Assembly (NCBI GenBank): GCA_900078375.1
Contig: FLQS01000089.1
Coordinates: 109,392 to 173,391 of the forward strand
DNA length: 64,000 nucleotides
Source of the DNA: an uncultured Mycobacterium sp.
GTDB lineage: Bacteria > Actinomycetota > Actinomycetes > Mycobacteriales > Mycobacteriaceae
Reading direction: 5' to 3'
Of the stretch, positions 25,859-34,276 are shown piece by piece. Both the position numbers and the translations under genes were made by a program. Under the pieces are notes generated by a model, which saw only the letters and a program-made list of their open reading frames with translations, was not told the DNA's origin and did no database searches. Within the stretch, counting starts at the first letter, position 1. Each line of letters starts with the position of its first letter.

Positions 25859-26494
25859 CTACTTGAGGGAGGTCTGCGCGGGGGCTACCCACTCCGGCAT
25901 ATGCGGGGTCGGACGATCGAATGCGTAGAGCGCCATCCGCCGGTTCGACATGTCGAACTCCCCAAGGAACCTGCACCCCGCGGCCTCGCACACCCGTCGG
26001 GCAGCGGTATTGCGGTGGTCGGGATCGAACATCACGCGACGACAACGCGGTTCGACGGCGAACAAGTCGGCGATGACATGCGGGAGCAAGCCCAACCCGA
26101 TGCCCTGACTGACAAGTGTGGTGTCGGCGATCGCGGCGTGCAGTCCGAGATCATATGGGTCGGCGTCATAGCAGGGCGCGATGGAATCCTTTGCCGCCCT
26201 GTACAGCTCGAGATAGCCCCCAGCGACACCGTCGAGGCTGGCAATCAGTGGCAAGGAGTACGTTCCGCCGAGTTGGGCCGCCAGGTGCGCCTTCCAGCGG
26301 GCGACCGGCCAGTCGTACTCCCATGCCTGCGCCAGGTGCGGCCGGTTCATCCACTCGGCGACCATCACGGCATCCGACTCGGTCGCGACCCGCAGCGCGT
26401 ATGGCGGGTCGACAGTGGGGACCGGGGGCGCCGGCACCGCTGCCACCTCGTCGGACAGCTCAGTCAACGCGCGGGCAAGAACGAGCTCGGTCAT
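25859..26494 (-). CDS. mbtK: MbtK: lysine N6-acyltransferase of mycobactin synthesis
   Basis: GNAT-fold enzyme of 211 residues that transfers the acyl chain to the lysine epsilon-nitrogen, which becomes the hydroxamate of mycobactin. It matches remembered Rv1347c/MbtK: EWMNRPHLAQAWEYDWP, AQLGGTYSLPLIAS, GYLELYRAAKD, YDADPYDLGLHAAIAD, RRVMFDPDHRNTAARR and NRRMALYAF. ATG at 26494 gives the usual N-terminus; the longer frame to 26686 has no homology. In M. tuberculosis mbtK sits in the separate mbtKLMN locus; here it is about 17 kb from mbtB and no mbtL, mbtM or mbtN is adjacent. No obvious IdeR box in the short divergent region upstream. Confidence 0.92.
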   Translation of the reverse strand: MTELVLARALTELSDEVAAVPAPPVPTVDPPYALRVATESDAVMVAEWMNRPHLAQAWEYDWPVARWKAHLAAQLGGTYSLPLIASLDGVAGGYLELYRAAKDSIAPCYDADPYDLGLHAAIADTTLVSQGIGLGLLPHVIADLFAVEPRCRRVMFDPDHRNTAARRVCEAAGCRFLGEFDMSNRRMALYAFDRPTPHMPEWVAPAQTSLK

Positions 26495-26560
26495 CGTTGG
26501 GGAGCGTAGCGCAGGGACGCGCGGCAGCGGTGGGTCCGATTCCCGACATCGCGACCGCGG

Positions 26561-27022
26561 GTGCGGTTGAATGAGCCGGTGGCCGAGATTCGCCGCACGC
26601 GCGCGGTAGCGGCCCAGCCGCAGGCAATTTGGGATGTCCTGGCAGACTTCGGTGCCATCAGCGCCTGGGCCGACAACGTGGACCATTCCTGCTTATTGAG
26701 CCCAGAAGCACAGGACGTCGGCGTCTGCACCACCCGTCGTGTTCAGGTCGGCCGGAACACGCTCGTCGAGCAGATCACCGAGTTCGACCCGCCGAGCACA
26801 CTCGCCTATGACGTCGAAGGTCTTCCCCGGTGGTTGCGGGTGAACAACCGCTGGACGCTCACGCCGTCAGCCGGCGCAACCGCAGTCGCGCTGGTCAGCA
26901 CCGTCACGGTCGCCGGCCCGCTGGGACGGATCGTCGAAGGCGTCGTCACCCGCGCCTCGGCCAAGACGCTCGACGAACTGCTTACCGGGCTGGCAAGAAA
27001 ATTGGAGGGCCACCGTGTCTGA
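26561..27022 (+). CDS. SRPBCC-family (START/polyketide cyclase-like) protein
   Basis: A 153-residue protein with the SRPBCC hydrophobic-pocket fold: N-terminal RTRAVAAQPQAIWDVLADFGAI, mid EQITEFDPPSTLAYDVEG, C-terminal helix segment TLDELLTGLARKLEG. These proteins bind or modify small hydrophobic ligands. GTG at 26561 is used; GTG at 26579 is an alternative. It overlaps the sulfatase start by 8 bases, so they are co-translated and may act on the same substrate. Confidence 0.78.
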   Translation: MRLNEPVAEIRRTRAVAAQPQAIWDVLADFGAISAWADNVDHSCLLSPEAQDVGVCTTRRVQVGRNTLVEQITEFDPPSTLAYDVEGLPRWLRVNNRWTLTPSAGATAVALVSTVTVAGPLGRIVEGVVTRASAKTLDELLTGLARKLEGHRV

Positions 27023-28784
27023 AGCGTCTGACCGCCCCGACATCATCATCGTGATGACCGACGAGGAGCGTGCCACCGTCCCGTACGAATCCGACGACGT
27101 CCTCGCCTGGCGGCGGCGGGCCTTGACCGGCCGCCGGTGGTTCGACGAGCACGGGGTCAGCTTCGGCCACCACTACACCGGCTCGTTGGCCTGCGTACCG
27201 AGCCGGCCGACGATCTTTACCGGGCAGTATCCCGATCTGCACGGTGTCACCCAGACCGACGGCATCGGGAAAGCCTTCGACGACTCCCGGATGCGGTGGC
27301 TGCGACGCGGAGAAGTACCGACCCTGGGCAACTGGTTTCGCGCCGCGGGTTACGACACGCACTACGACGGCAAGTGGCATATTTCGCACGCCGACCTGAC
27401 CGACTCCGAGACCGGAGAGCCGCTGGCGACCAACAACGACGACGGCGTCGTCGACCCGGCCGCGGTAGAGCGCTATCTGGATGCCGATCCGCTGGCGCCG
27501 TTCGGATTCTCCGGTTGGGTCGGTCCCGAACCGCACGGAGCGGGACTGGCCAACAGCGGATTCCGTCGGGACCCCCTGATCGCCGACCGGGTCGTCGCCT
27601 GGCTGCAGGACCGGTACGCCCGCAGACGCGCCGGTGACGCCGCCGCACTGCGCCCATTCCTGCTGGTCGCGAGCTTCGTCAATCCGCATGACATCGTTCT
27701 GTTTCCGACGTGGGCGGTCCGCAGTCCGCTATCGGCCTCACCGCTGGATCCCCCGCCGGTGCCCGCGGCACCCACTGCGACCGAAGACCTCCGGACCAAG
27801 CCGGCGGCTCAGATCGCTTTCCGTGAGGCCTATTACTCGGGGTACGGTCCGGCGCCGGCGATCCAGCAGGTGTACGACCGTGGCGCGCAGCGCTATCGCG
27901 ACCTGTACTACCGGTTGCACGCCGAAGTGGACGGTCCGATCGACCGAGTGCGCCGGGCGGTGACCGAGGGCGGATCCGCTGAGGCTGTGCTGGTGCGCAC
28001 CGCCGACCATGGCGATCTGCTCGGCGCCCATGGTGGACTGCACCAGAAGTGGTTCAACCTCTACGACGAAGCAACACGCGTGCCGTTCGTGATCGCCAGG
28101 GTCGGTGCCCGTGCGACCCAGCCGCGCCTGGTCAGCGCACCGACCTCCCACGTCGATCTGGTGCCGACCCTGCTCGGCGCCGCCGGGGTCGACGTAGCAG
28201 CCGTTGCCGCAACGCTTTCCGAGTCGTTCTCGGAAGTGCACCCGCTGCCGGGCCGCGACCTGATGCCGATCGTCGACGGGGCACCAGACGACGAAACCCG
28301 CGCGGTGTACATCATGACCCGCGACAACATGCTCGAAGGTGACACCGGTGCCTCCGGTCTGGCCCGCCGGCTCAAGCAGACCGCGAATCCTCCTGCACCG
28401 CTGCGTATCCGGATTCCGGCACACACCGCGGCCAACTTCGAGGGGCTCGTCACCCGGGTGGGCGATCACCTGTGGAAGCTCGTGCGCACGTTCGACGACC
28501 CGGGCACCTGGACCGAACCCGGGGTGCGGCACCTGGCCGCCAACGGACTGGGCGGCCCGGCGTACCGGACCAGCCCGCTCGACGATCAGTGGGAGCTCTA
28601 CGACCTGACCGGCGATCCGATCGAGTCGGTCAATCGCTGGACCGACCCAGACCTGCACGACCTGAGGGCGCAGCTGCGGGCACAACTCAAACAGGTGCGC
28701 GCCGATGCGGTGCCCGAGCGCAACAACCCGTGGCCGTATGCATCACGGCGGCCCCCGCCAGCGCGGCGCCGGTTGTTCCCTTAG
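27015..28784 (+). CDS. Type I sulfatase
   Basis: Hydrolyses a sulfate ester, using a formylglycine made from Cys60 in the motif CVPSRPTIFTG (C-x-P-x-R). The 589-residue protein also has the N-terminal metal site IIIVMTDEERA (with a D in the usual DDxR region), GYDTHYDGKWH, and VRTADHGDLLGAHGGLHQKW, the second metal-binding block. No signal peptide, so cytoplasmic. GTG start overlaps the SRPBCC gene, with GGAGGG upstream. Which sulfated compound it uses is unknown. No sulfatase-modifying factor is encoded in the window. Confidence 0.9.
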   Translation: MSEASDRPDIIIVMTDEERATVPYESDDVLAWRRRALTGRRWFDEHGVSFGHHYTGSLACVPSRPTIFTGQYPDLHGVTQTDGIGKAFDDSRMRWLRRGEVPTLGNWFRAAGYDTHYDGKWHISHADLTDSETGEPLATNNDDGVVDPAAVERYLDADPLAPFGFSGWVGPEPHGAGLANSGFRRDPLIADRVVAWLQDRYARRRAGDAAALRPFLLVASFVNPHDIVLFPTWAVRSPLSASPLDPPPVPAAPTATEDLRTKPAAQIAFREAYYSGYGPAPAIQQVYDRGAQRYRDLYYRLHAEVDGPIDRVRRAVTEGGSAEAVLVRTADHGDLLGAHGGLHQKWFNLYDEATRVPFVIARVGARATQPRLVSAPTSHVDLVPTLLGAAGVDVAAVAATLSESFSEVHPLPGRDLMPIVDGAPDDETRAVYIMTRDNMLEGDTGASGLARRLKQTANPPAPLRIRIPAHTAANFEGLVTRVGDHLWKLVRTFDDPGTWTEPGVRHLAANGLGGPAYRTSPLDDQWELYDLTGDPIESVNRWTDPDLHDLRAQLRAQLKQVRADAVPERNNPWPYASRRPPPARRRLFP

Positions 28785-28966
28785 GCGGCAATCAGTTTCA
28801 GCGGCAACCGGTTGTGGCGGTGGATGATGTTATTGATCGCCCAGACGGGCGACCCGAGGTGGCGCAGCCGCAGATAGTGCGGGTACGGGTCGACAATCGC
28901 ACTGCGGGCATAAATGTCTGCTCGGTATTCCGCAACAGCGCGAAGCTGTCTCATTTCTTCCAGCAC
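28781..28966 (-). pseudogene. N-terminal fragment of a cytochrome P450
   Basis: A 61-residue frame (GTG at 28966) has a typical P450 N-terminal segment, YARSAIVDPYPHYLRLRHLGSPVW, then loses similarity and stops after about 20 more residues. There is no I-helix, ExxR or heme-binding motif. It looks like the remnant of a deleted P450 gene between the sulfatase and the divergent dioxygenase operon. Its last bases overlap the sulfatase stop. Confidence 0.55.
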
Positions 28967-28989
28967 CCACCTTGACTGAGCATTCCGTC

Positions 28990-29011
28990 GTATGTGACGA
29001 TTTCGTCATAC
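28990..29011. promoter_or_regulatory. Palindromic operator candidate before the dioxygenase operon
   Basis: GTATGTGACGATTTCGTCATAC contains a perfect TGACG-ATTT-CGTCA inverted repeat with further partial symmetry outside, 20 bases before the GTG of the dioxygenase gene. The TetR-family protein at 31075-31710 is the natural candidate to bind it. Confidence 0.5.
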
Positions 29012-29030
29012 AGTAACTCGGGAGGTTGCG

Positions 29031-30149
29031 GTGGGCAATAGCGTCGACGTGCACAGCGACCAGGGCGCGCTGCGGGGCGAACATCCGGGCCGGTCGCGTA
29101 ACCCGGTCATCAAGGTCCGCGACCTGGCCTGGCTGGAGTTCGAGAAGCCCGACCTCGCCGCCGCCGAGGCCTTTGCGCAGGCCTTCGGCTTCCAGACCGT
29201 CACGCACACGGCTGATGACCTCCAGCTACGCGGCGCCGATTCCGGGGCGCCGTGCGTTCTCATCCGCCGCGGCACACAGACCCGATTCCGCGGCATCGCG
29301 TTCACGGCCGATGACGTTGCCGACGTCCACAGGATCGCCGAGGCGAACGCTGCGCAGGCCCACCCCCTGCCGGACTCGCTCGGCGGGCTGTCGGTGCAGC
29401 TCACCGATCCCGGCGGTATCCCGGTGAAGGTCGTCGCCGGCTTGCACGACCTGCCCGAACTGCCCGCCCAACCCCCGCACGTGTTCAATGTCGGCCGTCA
29501 ACCCACTCGCGTCAATGCCACCCAACGGCCGCCACGCACACCCGCGGTCGTCCAGCGACTCGGCCATGTCGTCATGCAGTCGACGAAATACCTCGAAGTG
29601 CTGAACTGGTATCTCGACAATCTCGGGCTCATCGTCAGCGACTTCCTCTACTTCCCGGGCCAACGCCGCCGCGGGCCGACCATGAGCTTCATCCGCTGCG
29701 ACCGCGGCTCAGTGCCTGCCGATCACCACACACTGGCGCTGGCATTGGGCCCGGCGAACCGCTACGTGCACTCGGCGTATCAGGTCGCCGACCTCGATGC
29801 GCTGGCCGCCGGTGGCGAATACCTCCGCGCACAGGGCTATTTCCGATCCTGGGGCATCGGCAGGCATATCCAGGGCAGCCAGCTGTTCGACTACTGGCGG
29901 GACCCGGACGGATTCCTGGTCGAACACTTCACCGACGGTGACGTATTCGACAACACCCTCGAGCCGGGCTGGGCACCATTCACCGCGTCCGGGCTGGCCC
30001 AGTGGGGTCCGCCTGCGACCGCGGACTTCCTCGGGACTAGTCCCAAACATGCACGCCACGAGGTGGTTTCGATGATGACCGGCCTGCGTGAGAAGAACGA
30101 GTTCGACGTCAAACGCCTTATCGGCCTGCTGAAAGTTGCTACCTCATGA
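29031..30149 (+). CDS. VOC-family extradiol (catechol 2,3-) dioxygenase
   Basis: Type I extradiol ring-cleavage dioxygenase of 372 residues, two vicinal-oxygen-chelate domains. Fe(II) ligands can be placed as His in RLGHVVMQST, His in ADHHTLALAL and Glu in DGFLVEHFTDGD, all in the C-terminal domain, in the usual order. GTG start at 29031 with GGAGGTTGCG before it. First gene of an operon with the hydrolase (4-base overlap). Likely cleaves a catechol made by the MhpA-like hydroxylase at 31770; the substrate is not determined. Confidence 0.88.
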   Translation: MGNSVDVHSDQGALRGEHPGRSRNPVIKVRDLAWLEFEKPDLAAAEAFAQAFGFQTVTHTADDLQLRGADSGAPCVLIRRGTQTRFRGIAFTADDVADVHRIAEANAAQAHPLPDSLGGLSVQLTDPGGIPVKVVAGLHDLPELPAQPPHVFNVGRQPTRVNATQRPPRTPAVVQRLGHVVMQSTKYLEVLNWYLDNLGLIVSDFLYFPGQRRRGPTMSFIRCDRGSVPADHHTLALALGPANRYVHSAYQVADLDALAAGGEYLRAQGYFRSWGIGRHIQGSQLFDYWRDPDGFLVEHFTDGDVFDNTLEPGWAPFTASGLAQWGPPATADFLGTSPKHARHEVVSMMTGLREKNEFDVKRLIGLLKVATS

Positions 30150-31084
30150 GCATTTCCGTCCTCCGCACCGCAGACGCTTGGTGGGCGGCCACCCCCGGGG
30201 GCGCCGTCAAGATCAGCACCTCGGCGCGCACCACCGCGGAACTGCTGGCCGATCGCACAGCGGTCGAGGCAGCGGCGCACGGCACCGACACCGTCGATGC
30301 CACGACACTCGACCTACTCTCACCGGTGACCACACCGTGCCGGGTGGTGGCCCAGATGACGAACTTCGCCTCACACGTCCGCGACGCGGGCATGGACCCG
30401 AAAACCGTTCCGCTGACCTTCTTCCGCAAGTCATCAGCATCCATCAGCGGGCCGTTCGCGCCGGTACGAAAGCCCGCGCACGTGAAATTCCTCGACTACG
30501 AGGTGGAGATCGGGCTCGTCATCGGCCGTGACATGCCCGTCGGCACAACAGTGTCCGCGGAAAACCTCGGTGACTACATCACGGGGTTGGTGGTGACCAA
30601 CGACGTGTCAGCGCGTGACATCCAGCTGCCGCAGACCCAGTTCTACGAGGCCAAGTCCTATCCGACGTTCACACCGGTCGGCCCGGCCCTGGTGCTGATC
30701 GACGCCGGTGAGCTCGCCCGATTTGGCGAGCTGCGGCTGTGTTTGACAGTCAACGGCGAGGAACGCCAGAACGCTCTGGTCGCCGGCGACATGCTCTACC
30801 GCCCGCTGGAGGCGCTCCAATCACTGTGTCGTTTCCAGGATCTCGCGGCCGGCGACCTGATCCTGACCGGGACACCGGTCGGCACAGCACTCAGCGCACC
30901 GCCGAAACCGATCGAGATCATCGGGTCACTGCTGCCGCCTGCGATCAAGTGGAAGGCGTTCTTCAAGCGTCAGGCCGGCAACCCGAAGTATCTACACGAC
31001 GGCGACGTGATCGAGGCGTCGGTGCGCACCGATGACGGCGCCATCGATCTCGGCACCCAGCGTATGACTGTGAGCTACTCCTGA
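30146..31084 (+). CDS. Fumarylacetoacetate hydrolase family protein
   Basis: A 312-residue C-C bond hydrolase or decarboxylase of the FAH family. The metal-binding block is LDYEVEIGLVIGRD near 116 and VTNDVSARDIQ near 150, with the later LILTGTPVG and DGDVIEA segments conserved. In extradiol pathways, FAH proteins process the ring-cleavage product. ATG overlaps the dioxygenase stop by 4 bases, and its 3' end overlaps the convergent TetR gene by 10 bases. Confidence 0.88.
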   Translation: MSISVLRTADAWWAATPGGAVKISTSARTTAELLADRTAVEAAAHGTDTVDATTLDLLSPVTTPCRVVAQMTNFASHVRDAGMDPKTVPLTFFRKSSASISGPFAPVRKPAHVKFLDYEVEIGLVIGRDMPVGTTVSAENLGDYITGLVVTNDVSARDIQLPQTQFYEAKSYPTFTPVGPALVLIDAGELARFGELRLCLTVNGEERQNALVAGDMLYRPLEALQSLCRFQDLAAGDLILTGTPVGTALSAPPKPIEIIGSLLPPAIKWKAFFKRQAGNPKYLHDGDVIEASVRTDDGAIDLGTQRMTVSYS

Positions 31085-31710
31085 AATACCATGTCCGGCA
31101 ACGGTAGTGCACATATCTGGCGGGCGTCCTCGGGTGACATCCCGAATAACCGCAGGACGTCCTCGGTGACGGCGTCGGCCGTGACAGCGGCGTCCCGCTC
31201 AGGCTGCGCCTGCAGCAGATACCCCAAGCCCAACAACGCGCCGGCCGCCACCGCAAGGGTCAATTCGGGATCCTCGACATGAAAGCGCCCGGCCGCGACG
31301 CCGACCTTGATGTCTCGCAAGGCCCGCGGGGCCAGACCCCGATCCGCAGCCAGCAGCGCGCCGGCGTTGGCCAACAGGATCCGGCTCTCCTGCGGGCGTT
31401 CGCGGAACATCCGTCCGGTCAGGCGGAAACTGCACGCGAAGACGACCGCCGGATCCTCGATATCGGCGGTGAGCTGATCCAGCACCGCACCGTGGGAGTC
31501 GAGGACGTCGGCGACGGCGGCCTCGAACAGCTGCTCCTTGCTGTCGAAATGGTTGTAGAAGGAGCCCATCCCGACGTCGGCGGCCTGGGTGATCTCCAGG
31601 ACCGGGACGTTGAGTTTGCCCGCGGCGATCATCGACTGGGCCGCTTTGACCAACGCCATCCGAGTCCGCTGCTTACGGCGCTCCAGACGGTTGATCGGCG
31701 CTTCGGTCAC
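31075..31710 (-). CDS. TetR-family transcriptional regulator
   Basis: A 211-residue repressor. N-terminal HTH about 15-60: ALVKAAQSMI, LEITQAADVGMGSFYNHFDSKEQLF. The C-terminal ligand domain is all-alpha with no recognised motif. Lies between the two parts of the aromatic catabolic set (29031-31084 and 31770-33320) and is divergent from the hydroxylase gene, so it probably controls both. Confidence 0.9.
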   Translation of the reverse strand: MTEAPINRLERRKQRTRMALVKAAQSMIAAGKLNVPVLEITQAADVGMGSFYNHFDSKEQLFEAAVADVLDSHGAVLDQLTADIEDPAVVFACSFRLTGRMFRERPQESRILLANAGALLAADRGLAPRALRDIKVGVAAGRFHVEDPELTLAVAAGALLGLGYLLQAQPERDAAVTADAVTEDVLRLFGMSPEDARQICALPLPDMVFQE

Positions 31711-31769
31711 CGGCTGATCCTAGCGGTTCTCACTACTGATGATTTCCTCAGCCACCAACAAGGAGCGGC

Positions 31770-33320
31770 ATGAGCTGCTGTGATTCGCCGCCGGTGGTGA
31801 TCGTCGGCGCCGGACCGACGGGGATTACCGCTGCCACTCTGCTCGCCCAGTACGGCGTGCGCAGTCTCGTGCTCGATCGCTATGCCGAGGTGTACCCGCA
31901 ACCCCGCGCGGTGCATCTCGACGATGAGGTGTTCCGCATCGTGCACCGGCTGGGGATCGCCGGCGAGTTCGCCGCGATCTCCCGGCCCGCACTCGGCCTA
32001 CGGCTGCTCGACCCCAAGATGCGGGTGCTGGCCGAGTTCGACCGGGATCCTGCCAGCGCGCCGCACGGTTACCCGCAGGCCAACATGTTCGACCAGCCGG
32101 AGTTCGAGGCGCTGCTGCGCACCAATCTCGCCCGTCACCCGCTGGCCACGTTGCGGGGCAACGTCGAGGTCACCGACATCGAAGGCCTCGCCGCCGGCCG
32201 CACCCGAATCACTTACACCGACCGTGCCGATGGCAGCGAGCATGCCGTCGAGACCGACTACCTGCTGGGTTGCGACGGCGCCAACAGCCTGGTGCGCACA
32301 CGCATGGGAGCGGCCATGCGCGACTTGCGGTTCGAGCAGCGCTGGCTGGTAGTCGATGTGGCGACGCCAGCGGACCTGGGTCAGTGGGCCGGGGTGCACC
32401 AACTGTGCGATCCGCACCGGGCCGGCACCTTCATGCAGATCGGCGACGTGCGCTACCGCTGGGAATTCCGGTTGCGGCCCGGCGAGAGTGCCGATGATTT
32501 CGGCACATTGGCGGCACTCGCCCCACTGATCGCGCCATGGACGGCGGCAACGAGTACCGATGAGCTCGAGCTGATTCGGGTTACGGAGTACACATTCCGT
32601 GCCCAGCTAGCCGACCACTGGCGGCGTGCCAACATCTTCCTGCTCGGGGATGCCGCTCACCTGACGCCGCCGTTCGTGGGCCAGGGTATGGGGGCGGGGC
32701 TGCGTGATGCGATGAACCTGGCATGGAAACTGGCCGGTGTGATCGACGGAACCCTGGCCACCTCCGCATTAGATACCTACGAACAGGAGCGAAAGCCACA
32801 CGCACGCAAGATGATCGGAGTCGCACTGATGGTCGGACGGGCCATGACATCGGGCGGAAGGCTCGGCAACATGTTGCGCCGCAACGTCATTCCACAGGTC
32901 CACCGGTTGCCCGGACTTCGAGAGCGCGTGATCAATTCCCGGACGCCACCGTTGCACCGCTCGGCACTCGTCCACCGGGGGCGGCTGCCGGGGCAGCTCG
33001 GCGGGACAATGTGCCCCAATGCTGTCGATGCGGCCGGCAGGCGCCTCGACGATCTACTGGGCTCCGGTTTTGTGATCGTCACGACACAGACACCCGCCGC
33101 CATCGATATACGGCTGGCCGAACACTACGGCGTCGCAGTTCATGTGGCAGCACCCGGCACCGAACTCGCAGACTGGTTGCGTGACGGTCGCGCCGGTGCG
33201 GCGATCATCCGGCCCGATCGCGCCGTATTGCGCGCCGGTCGTGATGCCGCGGAGCTCGTGCGCCTACTCGGGCGCTATTTGGTGGCTGTCGACGAAAACC
33301 AGCGTGCCGGCGTCCAATAG
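31770..33320 (+). CDS. MhpA-like FAD-dependent aromatic hydroxylase
   Basis: Class A flavoprotein monooxygenase of 516 residues, similar to 3-(3-hydroxyphenyl)propionate hydroxylase. FAD motif VIVGAGPTGITAATLLAQYG at the N-terminus, DYLLGCDGANSLVR near 165 (the DG motif), and IFLLGDAAHLTPPFVGQGMGAG near 288 (the GD motif), plus the C-terminal thioredoxin-like domain of this subfamily. AAGGAG precedes the ATG. It would convert a phenol to a catechol for the extradiol dioxygenase upstream. Its 3' end overlaps the small minus-strand gene by 57 bases. Confidence 0.9.
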   Translation: MSCCDSPPVVIVGAGPTGITAATLLAQYGVRSLVLDRYAEVYPQPRAVHLDDEVFRIVHRLGIAGEFAAISRPALGLRLLDPKMRVLAEFDRDPASAPHGYPQANMFDQPEFEALLRTNLARHPLATLRGNVEVTDIEGLAAGRTRITYTDRADGSEHAVETDYLLGCDGANSLVRTRMGAAMRDLRFEQRWLVVDVATPADLGQWAGVHQLCDPHRAGTFMQIGDVRYRWEFRLRPGESADDFGTLAALAPLIAPWTAATSTDELELIRVTEYTFRAQLADHWRRANIFLLGDAAHLTPPFVGQGMGAGLRDAMNLAWKLAGVIDGTLATSALDTYEQERKPHARKMIGVALMVGRAMTSGGRLGNMLRRNVIPQVHRLPGLRERVINSRTPPLHRSALVHRGRLPGQLGGTMCPNAVDAAGRRLDDLLGSGFVIVTTQTPAAIDIRLAEHYGVAVHVAAPGTELADWLRDGRAGAAIIRPDRAVLRAGRDAAELVRLLGRYLVAVDENQRAGVQ

Positions 33321-33512
33321 AACGGCCCAGCGCCGTGCCGCATCCGAGATGTGCACGTCCCCGACATCGACGGCATGACCCGCCAAGTCACCGAAATCCT
33401 CGACAACCACACCGCGCACCTCGTCGTCGGTGTCGACATAGACCCGCACGCGCTTATCGACAGCGATCGCTTCGTCGCCGTCAGCGCGCTTTCCCGCTGC
33501 CTTCTTGACCAC
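33264..33512 (-). CDS. Hypothetical small protein, possibly conserved in mycobacteria
   Basis: An 82-residue frame from GTG 33512 with coding-like composition: a Lys-rich start (VKKAAGKRADGDEA) then alternating hydrophobic and acidic residues suggestive of a small beta-barrel (KRVRVYVDTDDEVRGVVVED, WAVLLDAGTLVFVDS). No family was recognised. Tail-to-tail overlap with the hydroxylase gene. It follows the XRE-cupin gene by 45 bases on the same strand and may be co-transcribed. Confidence 0.5.
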   Translation of the reverse strand: MVKKAAGKRADGDEAIAVDKRVRVYVDTDDEVRGVVVEDFGDLAGHAVDVGDVHISDAARRWAVLLDAGTLVFVDSHQIAPE

Positions 33513-33557
33513 CCGAACACCTTCCCCGGCACATACAGTTGCGCCAGTACAGCACGT

Positions 33558-34166
33558 TCAGGCTCGATGTGGGTCGGAATTCCGTGGGATTGGCGGCACG
33601 ATCGACCACAGAACTTCGCTCTCGTCCTGCCCCGGGTTGTCCCAGGAGTGCACGGCGTTGGCCGAGAAGGTGTAGCAGTCGCCGGTTTTGAGAACCGATT
33701 CCTGACCGTCGACGGTCAGGCGCAGGCACCCGCGAAGCACGAAAACGAAGATGGTTTCGGACTCCAATCTGTAGGCGCCGCCCGTGCCGCCACCGGGCCG
33801 CAACACCGACCGCATCACCTGAAGGTGGCGCTCGGTCTCTGGTGTCAGCAGATACTCGCGGATTCCGGTGCCGCCCATCTCCACTGGCGCGCCGCCGCCG
33901 CCGCGCACGACCGGCGAGTCCGGATAGTCGAACAGCGAACCCACTGAGACACTGAGGATTTCGCACACTTTGAGAAGGTTGGGCACCGAGATCGTGGTCT
34001 GGCCGCGTTCGACCAGGCTCAGGAATCCCTTCGTCAGCCCGGCGCGATCGGCGACCGCCTCCAACGTCAGCTCGCGCTCTTTGCGTAGCGTGCGCAGCTT
34101 CGGGCCCAGCCGGTTCATCCACCCGTCAACGCCCGCCAGAACACCGGTGGACGCGTCCTCTGACAT
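33558..34166 (-). CDS. XRE-cupin transcriptional regulator
   Basis: A 202-residue protein with an N-terminal Cro/C1-type HTH (LRTLRKERELTLEAVADRAGLTKGFLSLVERG, about 24-57) and a C-terminal cupin (about 125-195: FVFVLRGCLRLTVDGQESVLKTGDCYTFSANAVHSWDN), the layout of PuuR/ClgR-like small-ligand regulators of amine and aldehyde catabolism. Divergent from the semialdehyde dehydrogenase operon, with a perfect 17-bp palindrome between, so it most likely regulates that operon and itself. Confidence 0.9.
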   Translation of the reverse strand: MSEDASTGVLAGVDGWMNRLGPKLRTLRKERELTLEAVADRAGLTKGFLSLVERGQTTISVPNLLKVCEILSVSVGSLFDYPDSPVVRGGGGAPVEMGGTGIREYLLTPETERHLQVMRSVLRPGGGTGGAYRLESETIFVFVLRGCLRLTVDGQESVLKTGDCYTFSANAVHSWDNPGQDESEVLWSIVPPIPRNSDPHRA

Positions 34167-34211
34167 CGGGACACCTCACCTTCACCAGTCGATCCGTCGC
34201 CGGGCCTTGCG

Positions 34212-34228
34212 CCGCTAAAGTTTAGCGG
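34212..34228. promoter_or_regulatory. Perfect palindrome, likely XRE-cupin operator
   Basis: CCGCTAAAGTTTAGCGG: 8-bp arms around a single G, in the 110-bp divergent region between the XRE-cupin regulator and the aldehyde dehydrogenase operon. A second weaker repeat, AAAGTT-N11-AACTTT, runs 34217-34239. The surrounding AT-rich stretch could hold both promoters. Confidence 0.65.
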
Positions 34229-34276
34229 TATATAACTTTCATAAGTTTTACACCACTAAACCCTCAGGACGGAACG

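Noticed and set aside
25878..25890. GGGGGCTACCC in the mbtK 3' end, similar to the putative iron element
   Set aside because: Lies within codons for the C-terminal EWVAPA of MbtK and far from a promoter; likely chance.
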